In this document: one piece after another, positions 56,144-64,000 of the stretch
Position numbering within the stretch: position 1 is the first letter of the stretch
Layout: each line of letters starts with the position of its first letter
Source: Primulina eburnea
Taxonomy: Eukaryota; Streptophyta; Magnoliopsida; Lamiales; Gesneriaceae
DNA length: 64,000 bases
Reading direction: 5' to 3'
NCBI RefSeq assembly: GCF_022965805.1
Contig: NW_027331365.1
Coordinates: 1 to 64,000, forward strand
Notes under the pieces: generated by a model
What the model was told of the DNA's origin: nothing
Databases searched by the model: none
Seen by the model: only the letters and a program-made list of their open reading frames with translations
Program-made: the position numbers and the translations under genes

Positions 56144-57315
56144 ATGCCTCCAAGAAAGAAACAATCAAAGGGTGCATCCTCATCTGCGAAGTATGATGCA
56201 CACAAGTTCTGGGACAAAAAGGCGAAGGAAAATTATGCTAAAATTCTGAACAAGAGCATTGTAAAAGAGAAGGGATTTGATCTGAGCTTCCCACGAACCG
56301 AGATTGGATTAATACCGCTAGGCATTGGGAGGAGTTTGGCAAGCCACCACAGGATGCCGTCACTTCGTTGGTACGAGAATTTTATGCTAATCTTAAGGTT
56401 AAGCATGATCACTTGAAAGTTTTGGTGCGAGAAAAGATGGTAGTTTTTTATGCTCATACTATCAACACGATGTATGGTATCCTTCCAGTCATGCATGATG
56501 AATATTAAGAATATCGGACCGAGGAAGTTGATTATAATAATATTCTTCAGACTATTTGCATTAAGGGAGCGGAGTGGCGAATGAGAGACGATGTGCATTT
56601 AAGCTTAGCCAAATCTGATCTGAAAAATGTTGCCAAAGATTTGTATTCTTTCATTTCGGCTAGGATTAAGCCTACTGACCATACTACTACCGTTATCAAG
56701 GAGAGGGCAATCCTGACTTTTTGCATCTTAACGGGAAAGACGATTGATTTAGGTCATTTGCTTCAGAACTCAATGTTAGATTATGCAAAAGGTAACTCTC
56801 CTAGTGGACTCCTCCACCCTTCTCTTATCACAGACCTATGCCATTATGCGGGAGTGACTTGGGCAGCAAATGAAGAATTGTTGAAACCAAAAAATGCCAT
56901 TGTGGTAATTCAACCACATAGGTCACTAACATATGATCAACATGATACACGTCAAGCTCTGAGACAATTCAACAGAAGAGCTGCTAAAAGACGTGCCCAT
57001 GCTCAGGCCCCACAACAACAAACACAACCGCAGCCAAGAAATGTGCGAGATCGATTAACTCATTTGGAAGAAGAAATGCGCCAACAACGCCAAGACATGG
57101 ACGAATTTCGGTTTAGGACCGATACATTCATGGGTTATATGATGGATTTCACGTCCGTCTTGGCTCAACAATTTCCATCAACTTCCACATCTGGTAATCC
57201 ATTTCCACAACCTCCGCAATGGCCACCCGCATACGATCCACCGGAGTACCACCCACCACAAGAAGGAGCAGATGATGAGGATGGCAATGATCGTCAGGTA
57301 TGTGTATTCCCCTAA
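56144..57315 (+). pseudogene. Athila third ORF (plant transposon protein domain, env-position)
   Basis: ATG at 56144 (MPPRKKQSKGASSSAKYDAH), a frameshift near 56310, and REFYANLKVKHDHLKVLVRE in the next frame. A stop lies near 56507. Then 56581-57315 is open: ERAILTFCILTGKTIDLGHL, ITDLCHYAGVTWAANEELL, a coiled coil LTHLEEEMRQQRQDMDEF, and a Pro-rich tail. This matches the domain commonly called putative plant transposon protein in the 3' ORF of Athila elements. It has no signal peptide or clear membrane span, so no envelope role is supported. Confidence 0.8.
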
Positions 57316-58880
57316 CTTTCATGATCATTTATATCGAGGGCAATGCACATATTTAAGTTTGGGGGAGATGTTGTTATTTATTTTATTTTGTTATTTATTT
57401 TAGTTTGTGTGTTCAATTATTTATTTAGTTTTATTTGAGTGTTTTATTTACTTTTGAGTTATTTGCCTGTGTGTTTGTAGTGTCATAGTCATGGAATTTT
57501 TTTAAAATAGCCAATGATGAACAAATTTTGTGTATTGAGAAGAAAGGTCATGTATTTCATTCATGTTCATCAATCATTTTGAAAAATTTAGAGAACAATC
57601 ATGAGATTTGGTAAATTTTGGAATTATAATTTCTAAACAACTCTGCGATTTTTATTTGACATTGAAATAAATTTTTGCAAACACATAAATGGTTGAGGCA
57701 ATCTTTGATTTTATTTGGGCCTATTTATATTGTTCATAAATATTCATTTGAAGCCCTCTTGAGCCTATATGAGAAAAGAATTGTGTTTTTGAAATTTCTT
57801 GGAAGCTAAGAACTTTTCTTTTGAATATATATGTATTTGGTTGATGTATTAAGACACCATTTTTCACGATGATTAAATTCTACTTTGTGTTGGTGAATTG
57901 ATTTTGTCTAGAACTATCCAAACAACACTCGAGGCGAAATACAGACAAACTATGATGTAGGAATGATTTAAGTGATTTTTTGGATCGATTGAGCCTTTCA
58001 AGCTACCAAATAAAAATAATTTATCATTTGTCACCTCTTTGTAGCTTATATGAATTCGAATGACACACATAAATATGTGTAAAAGACCCACATTCGATAT
58101 CGTTTCAAATATCCCACATTTACCACCCCTTTGAATATCTTATACATTAATTTCCTACCTTCTCAAGGGAGTAAGAATTTAAAGGATTAAAGAAATTGAA
58201 ATTATCCTACAAAAGAAAAGAAAAAAAAAATGAATGATGTTTGATTGAAGAAGTTGTAGAAAAAGAGAAAAAAAGAAAAAAAAAATTAAAAAGTAAAAAT
58301 GATGAAAATAAAAGAAAAAATAGAGTATGCAAAAGAGATAAAAATTCAACTTACTCCCTTATTTGAATTCCTACTCTTCATTTGTAGCCATAAGTCAAGG
58401 CCTAACATTACAAGCATTGCAAATCCTATTGACCAAGTTATAGTTGTCCAATATACTAGTGGAGAGGGATTGGGAGGATCAAGCCTATGGACAATCGAAA
58501 AACACTTACATTGAGTACGAATCTTGATCAACTTTACACACATCATTGCATCAAATATTTATTAGATATTCCTTTCTTGAATGAATATTGGTTTGAACCA
58601 AATTTTTACCGAAAAAGACCTCTTGATTTGTGTTTTTTAAAAATTGAAATCGATTGAGAATGTTTTGAAATATGAGTTGAAGAGATTAGAAGTTTAGAAA
58701 ATTAACCGATTGCATGATTATATCCGGATGAAAAATTGATTGGATTGTTTTGACTTGTCATATATTGAATAAATGAATGCATGAAGAGTTAATTAAATGA
58801 TCTTGAGGCCAAGTTCTTTAAAGTATTTCATAACTTGTTTGTTTGTGTTGTTCTGTTTTGCTCGGGACTAGCAAAATCCT
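57316..58880. other. Athila 3' non-coding region
   Basis: No gene. Contains a polypurine-like AAGTTTGGGGGAG at 57355-57367, identical to the terminal one, and A-rich purine runs at 58213-58330. Confidence 0.6.
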
Positions 58881-58895
58881 AAGTTTGGGGGAGTT
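58881..58895 (+). other. Polypurine tract of Athila
   Basis: AAGTTTGGGGGAGTT directly before the 3' LTR start TGATAAGTG. Confidence 0.85.
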
Positions 58896-60215
58896 TGATA
58901 AGTGAAATTTATTTCACTTTTATTACTTATTTTTAACATGGAATTTTGTGATTCTTGAGCAGGTTTTATGTGATTTGTTGTTGTTTTTGTTGTTGTAGTT
59001 TGGAAGATTAGAATGAGATTTTGGAGTATTAAAGTGTTGAATTGGAAAGTGAAAAAGATTAAATAAAAAAAATACAGAGGCTATATCGCACCCGTGCTCA
59101 TATTTGCACCGCACTAGCTCACACACCAATAGAAGCACCGCACCCGCGATGACTTCTTGACTGCACCCGCGCTCCTTGCAAGATAGAATCCTGAAAAATC
59201 TGTATTTTGGTGTGCTGCGCATGGAAGTCCAAGATTTTGTTGTGTTGCGAATCGAGGCTTGTCTGGACTATAAAAAGACATCATTTGCTTACCATCTAGG
59301 GTATTGGGAGCCAAGTGAGGAGCAGAGGCTGCTGCTAGAGGATTGAAGATCCAAAATCATCAAGTTTTTGGAAAATCTTTTGCACAACTCCGGGGATGGA
59401 ATCAGCACTTCAAACTCTTGTTCTAAGTTCTTCTTTCTATTTATTTTTCATTTGATATGCCTTGTTTTATAACCACGTTTTGTTATTTTGCTTGTGTTAT
59501 CATGAACCAATTTTTATTTCTAGAGGAAATATGGAACAAAACTATAAACCATGTGTTGGAATTTATGAACTAAGCTATTTATGTTTTCCATATTGTTCAT
59601 TTGTATTGTTCTAATTTTAATTCTTTCAATTTATTGGCCATAATTTGAATGATTTATATGTTTACAATTTATCATTTGGAAGAGGAAATTATAAACAAGA
59701 AAAGAGAAAAATACATCAATAGTATTTATGGAGTTCGGGAGGGCCTATAATGCTATCGAAGCCCATAAAGAATCTAGTGCTTATTGTGTTATTTAATTGT
59801 AGATTTTTGATGGGGACGTTGCAATCCATTTTTAGATAACTAATATCTTCTTAACACTCGGGAGAGGTAGTAGATAATTTTAGGATTCATGGCTAATGAA
59901 TAAGAAGGATTTTTATAATATAGCTACAAGAAATTACACATGGTGGATAGTTGCATGAAATCGGACCTCTAGATCTTTTATTCCATTGTTAATTGTTATA
60001 AATTGGTGTTACATTTAAATCCATTTTCAATTTAGTTATTCTTGCAAACAAATCTTTTAATTGATTATTCTAAATAAAGTCGAGACTATTTTAATCACAA
60101 GTACTAATATACATTTATCTACACATTCCTCGTGGGATCGACACTTGTACTCAAAAATACATTTTACTATAACTTGACTTCGTGCGGTTGCGAGCAATCA
60201 AGAAAACACGCAACA
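58896..60215 (+). repeat. 3' LTR of Athila
   Basis: TGATAAGTG to ...AAACACGCAACA. Aligns throughout with 46349-47687. TATA box at about 59270. Followed by TSD CTATG. Confidence 0.94.
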
Positions 60216-60856
60216 CTATGACCGCATTGAAGAAGAAAAATGCCAAGTTTATCTGGGGACCTGAATGTCAGGAGAGCTTTGACATACTGAAGCTAGCATT
60301 GACCACTGCACCAGTACTAGCTATGCCATCAGGACAAGGAGAGTTTGTGGTATATACAGATGCATCTAAGCTTGGGCTGGGCGCAGTTCTGATGCAGCAG
60401 GACATAGTGATAGCCTATGCGTCCAGACAGGTGAAGGTCCATGAGAAGAACTATCCGACTCATGACCTCAAGCTAGCAGCAGTGGTATTCGCCCTAAAGA
60501 TCTGGAGACACTATATGTATGGAGAGAAGTGCACGATTTTCACCGATCATAAGATCTTGAAGTACTTCATCACACAGAAGGAATTGCTCATGCGACGAAG
60601 GAGGTGGCTTGAGCTGGTGAAGGACTATGATTGCAAAATTAGCTACCATCCGTGTAAGGATAATGTGGTCGCAGACACTCTGAGCAGGAAGCACGCAGTG
60701 ATTTCTCATCTGTCAGTGCAGGGACCGCTACAGGCTGAGATTCAGAGACTTGAGCTTGCAGTTAATGCCAGGGGCGAGGCCCCGAATCTTTCTACTCTGA
60801 CAATACGGCCGACTCTGAGAGACAAAATCCGGACATGGCAGACTTCTGACGAGTAG
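60216..60856 (+). pseudogene. Chromovirus RNase H, resumed after Athila
   Basis: [60 protein letters not shown] (the usual Glu of HDLEL is Lys), [25 protein letters not shown]. Open from the junction to the TAG at 60854-60856, then the frame continues into integrase. Confidence 0.92.
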
Positions 60857-62245
60857 TTACAGAAGTTGAGACAGAGAGACGAGGCTAAGGGCCAGAAACT
60901 GTACACAGTTGGGGACGACATAGTCAGATATAGGGACCGCCTATGGGTTCCTGACAGTGATTCCCTTCGAGCAGATATCTTGAGTGAGGCCCACATCACC
61001 CTGTACTACATCCATCCAGGGAGTACGAAGATGTATAAGGATCTACAGACTCTGTATTGGTGGCTAGACATGAAGAGGGATATTTGCGATTCGTCTCCGA
61101 GTGTTTGACTTGTCAGCAGGTTAAGGCAGAGCATTAGAGACCTGCAGGGAATCTGAGACCAATCCCTATTCCCGAGTGGAAATGAGAGAATATTACTATG
61201 GACTTCGTGACAGGGCTTCCGAGGACTACTGGAGGATTTAACGCCATCTGGGTGATTGTTGATCGGCTCACTAAATTAGCTCATTTCTCACATATCAGGA
61301 AGGCATTCACCATTACTCAGTACGCAGAGCTGTACATCAGAGAGATAGTCAGACTGCATGAGATTCCAGTGTCCATCATGTCAGACAGAGATCCGAGGTT
61401 CACGTCTGCATTATAGAAAGTCTTCAGCAGGTGCTAGGTACGAAGTTATTGTTCATTACCGCATTCCATCCTTAGATAGATGGTCAATCAGAGAGGGTGA
61501 TTCAGATTCTGGAGGACCTACTCCAAGCTTGCATGATCAACTTCCAGGGCAGCTGGGAGCCGAAACTACCTCTTGTGGAGTTCACATACAACAACAGTTA
61601 TCAAGCATCGATAGGTATGGCTCCATACGAGGCACTGTACGGGAAGAAGTGTAGATCGCCAGTTTATTGGGATGAGGTAGGATAGCGAGCGGAGTTGGGT
61701 CTGGATATTGTCAGACAGACAGCAGAGTTAGTGGCCAGGATCGGGGACGTTATGAAGATTGCACAGAGCCATCAGAAGAGCTATGCTGATCAGAGGCGGC
61801 GAGATCTTGAGTTCGCAGTAGGGGATCATGTGTTCGTGAAGGTCGCACCGATGAAGGGTGTGATGAGATTCGGGAAAAAGGGCAAGCTCAGCCCTAGATT
61901 CATCAGACCATTTGAGTTTTAGAGAGAGTTGGGTCACTCGCATATAGAATTGTTTTACTGTCGAATCTGTCGGGCGTTCATAATGTGTTCCACGTCTCTA
62001 TGCTGCGGAAGTACATGTCAAATCCCTCGCATGTGCTTAACTATGAGCCACTTCAGCTGACACCGCACTTATCATTCGAGGAGAGACCCACTCAAATTTT
62101 GGATAGGTAGGAGAAAAGGATCCGGAACAAGGTGATCCAAATGGTCAAGGTCAAGTGGCTGAATCGTTCTAAGGAAGAGGCTACTTGGGAGATCGAGGCC
62201 GAGATGAAGAGTCGCTACCCGGAGTTATTTGGTAGGTTTTAATTT
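60857..62245 (+). pseudogene. Chromovirus integrase with chromodomain-like tail
   Basis: 60866-61108: zinc-binding N-terminus with LSEAHITLYYIHPGSTKMYK. 61198-61416: MDFVTGLPRTTGGFNAIWVI and SIMSDRDPRFTSAL before a stop. 61497-61685: ILEDLLQACMINFQGSWEPK and MAPYEALYGKKCRSPVYWDE; the catalytic Glu is in the preceding GQSERV reading. 61695-61922: GDHVFVKVAPMKG. The tail is in another frame at about 62140-62240 with WLNRSKEEATWEIE and SRYPELFG, a chromodomain-like end. At least five frame breaks. Confidence 0.9.
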
Positions 62246-62263
62246 CGAGGACGAAATTTATTT

Positions 62264-62276
62264 AAGGGGGGAGAGT
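62264..62276 (+). other. Polypurine tract of the plus-strand chromovirus
   Basis: AAGGGGGGAGAGT immediately before the 3' LTR. Confidence 0.88.
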
Positions 62277-64000
62277 TGTAAGGTCCAGGAAATTAAATCA
62301 CGTAACCTGAATGCAAGCAATCTAGGATTTTATTTTAAATTATGTGTTTAAATATTTTTGCGCATTTTATGCATAATTCATGCATGATAGAATTTATTTC
62401 ATGAAATTTTAAAAGTTCATGCATTAGGTTTTCTAGATGCATTTCGCGCTCGAACGAGGAACGGAAACCGGAGAATTTTCAGGAAAATTATATTATTACA
62501 CGATTAATTTTTAATAATTTTTTTAAGATTATTTTTCAAAAATGGGATTTATTGGGTATTTTTACTGCAGGATTTTAATTTTTAAAGGTACACGAATTTT
62601 ATCGAATTTGGGGACTTTATGAGGTTTCAGCTAATATTTTCAAAAACTTTCCAACACGAGATATTTTTCGGGAGCGTGTTGGGATTTAATGGGCTTAATT
62701 TTAAGCTTATTGGGCTTAAAACCCTTTTAAAATTTTAATTAACAACTTAGGGTCCATTAGTTGGTCTGTTAACCATTTTTATAATATATATTTAACCTTA
62801 AACCACTCATTAACCTAAACCTAAAAACCATATCAGCCGACACCCTCCCCTTAGCTCATTTTCCTCTCGGTTTTCTCCACATCAACCTTAAGAAAATCTC
62901 GGCCATAGCATCTTCTTCAAGGAAAAATAATCTCCTGCACTCGTCTTCGATCTCCTCGCGTTAATACATCTAAGGCACGCCCTGTAGCATATTTTTTGCG
63001 TCATTCATGTGTGTAGTACTAATGTATACGTATCCATGAATGAAATCTCTCGATCCAAGCATGAGCATGAAGGGTTATCGATTTTCCATGTGTTTTCTTG
63101 CATCCTTTAATTGTTGCTCACTATTTTCGGAGTTTATGTGCAAGGGGCCGCTCTTCTTGATTGATTAGGGGCTGCTTGTGGTGTCAAGGTACTGTCTTGG
63201 GGTTTAGGTTGGTTGCTGAACGATGCAGGGCAAGGGCCGAGAAAAACATTCCACGGGCTGGCTCGGTTTTTGGGTAAATCGAGTGTAAGGGGCGAAGCCG
63301 TTGGTGCCTGGGTGAGTCCAGACGGTGGATATACCCCTGATGGGTCCGAACCATGTCCTGGGAGGGCCCTAGCACTGTTGGGCTGAACCCTTGAGCAGCA
63401 CAAACGAACCGAATGCAAGGGAGTGAGGTTGAGGCGCTTGTGGTTTCTAGCGATCGGGTTGGTAGTGTAGGCTGCATGGGGCTGGGATGTGGTTTTGATG
63501 AGTCCAGAGGAGTCCTAGTATGGTCTATGGGAGGCCGAGCCATGACTGGTTGATCGGGTCTAGGCTAGGAGCGAAACAAAAGTGGGTTAGGGAGCTAGGG
63601 GTTAGAGACGCGCATGTTTTGAATTCCAGCAGCTTACCAACAGGATTTTTAGGGTGCTAATGGGTTTGAATTGGGTGGAATTAGGTCTGGTATGATGTTA
63701 TCAAGTCATGTTTTAAGTTTGGTAAAATTTGGTTAAGTTTCATGTCGATTCGGGTTAAAACCGGGACCCCGGTCCAAGTTTTAAAACGAATCGGTTAAGT
63801 TTTGAAACGGGTTCGGGTTTACATCTAGGAATTCTGATAAATATGTTTTGGGACATTTTAAGGAGTTTGGTAATCTTCTGGTCAATTTTAGACGTCCAGG
63901 GGTAAAATGGTAATTTTTAAGTTTTCAGGGGCAAAATGGTCATTTTGCACCCGGGTTGAGATTTTGATCATGGCAACGCCCGGAGCATAAATTTATGATA
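62277..64000 (+). repeat. 3' LTR of the plus-strand chromovirus, truncated by the window end
   Basis: Starts TGTAAGGTCCAGG and aligns with 40754 to about 42480. Expected to continue about 0.8 kb past the window. ORFs at 63134-63543 (minus) mirror those in the 5' LTR and are not genes. Confidence 0.93.

Larger units (their letters stand above)
46344..60220 (+). mobile_element. Athila-type Ty3/gypsy element with CTATG target duplication (element 46349-60215)
   Basis: CTATG at 46344-46348 and 60216-60220. LTRs 46349-47687 (1339 bp) and 58896-60215 (1320 bp), tRNA-Asp primer site, gag, PR, RT-RNase H, integrase, third ORF and polypurine tract. The LTRs differ by roughly a dozen changes in the first 200 bp by eye, so this is not a recent insertion. 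Contains a truncated reverse LTR at 49662-52404. Confidence 0.95.
40754..64000 (+). mobile_element. Ty3/gypsy chromovirus (Tekay-like), plus strand, interrupted by Athila; 3' LTR runs off the window
   Basis: 5' LTR 40754-43314, primer site, gag, PR, RT (to 46348), Athila insertion (46349-60215), then RNase H, integrase, chromodomain-like tail, polypurine tract and 3' LTR from 62277. The TSD CTATG of the Athila copy joins the pol frame (SSIAVPM/TALKKK). The target duplication of this element itself cannot be checked; the left flank ends in ATTTT. Confidence 0.93.

Overview
The window is nuclear DNA of a flowering plant, almost certainly a eudicot. It has a spliced plant-type gene, Ty1/copia and Ty3/gypsy LTR retrotransposons of plant lineages (SIRE-like copia, Tekay-like chromovirus, Athila), and a Mutator-like element (MULE) carrying a ULP-like protease gene. 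A repeated accessory ORF with a coiled-coil tail next to the copia remnants resembles, from memory only, proteins annotated in Gesneriaceae (Lamiales), so that order is my guess. Only one ordinary host gene is visible: a three-exon, 74-codon homologue of the mitochondrial inner-membrane protein ROMO1/Mgr2 on the minus strand (16741-18495).

Layout. 1-15505: three successive 3' ends of related copia-type elements, all on the plus strand (accessory ORF, polypurine tract, LTR at 1703, 8324 and 14375). The middle one keeps a decayed pol, and the third is split by a 2.9 kb solo gypsy LTR (9851-12791, TSD GATTT). 16741-18660: the ROMO1-like gene. About 18700-39780: a MULE with a plus-strand DUF1985/ULP-like gene and a minus-strand MuDR-type transposase. 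The transposase is broken by a solo LTR (24022-27311, TSD CGATT) and by a minus-strand chromovirus (27361-37902, TSD TACCC). One LTR of that chromovirus holds another solo LTR (35135-37253, TSD ATATA). 40297-40753: minus-strand copia remnants. 40754 to the end: a plus-strand chromovirus whose pol is interrupted by an Athila element (46349-60215, TSD CTATG), itself carrying a truncated gypsy LTR in reverse orientation (49662-about 52404).

All retroelement coding regions are damaged by stops, frameshifts, deletions or changed catalytic residues, so nothing here looks autonomous. The order of insertion can be read from the nesting, and several target-site duplications restore the interrupted frames.

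The most interesting signal is not a gene. Several unrelated element families here carry their own short, spaced, GC-rich palindromic or hairpin motif. The cassettes sit just upstream of a TATA box or of an ORF start: CGCGCATATGCGCG repeats in one chromovirus LTR; three 14-8-14 hairpins in exactly the same slot of the related solo LTR; ACCGCACCCGCGGT units in the Athila LTR and before its third ORF; long perfect palindromes near both ends of the MULE. A second notable point is a well-bounded 401-nt intron-like insert with GT..AG ends between gag and protease of the terminal chromovirus. All database-type identifications are from motif recognition; no search was run.
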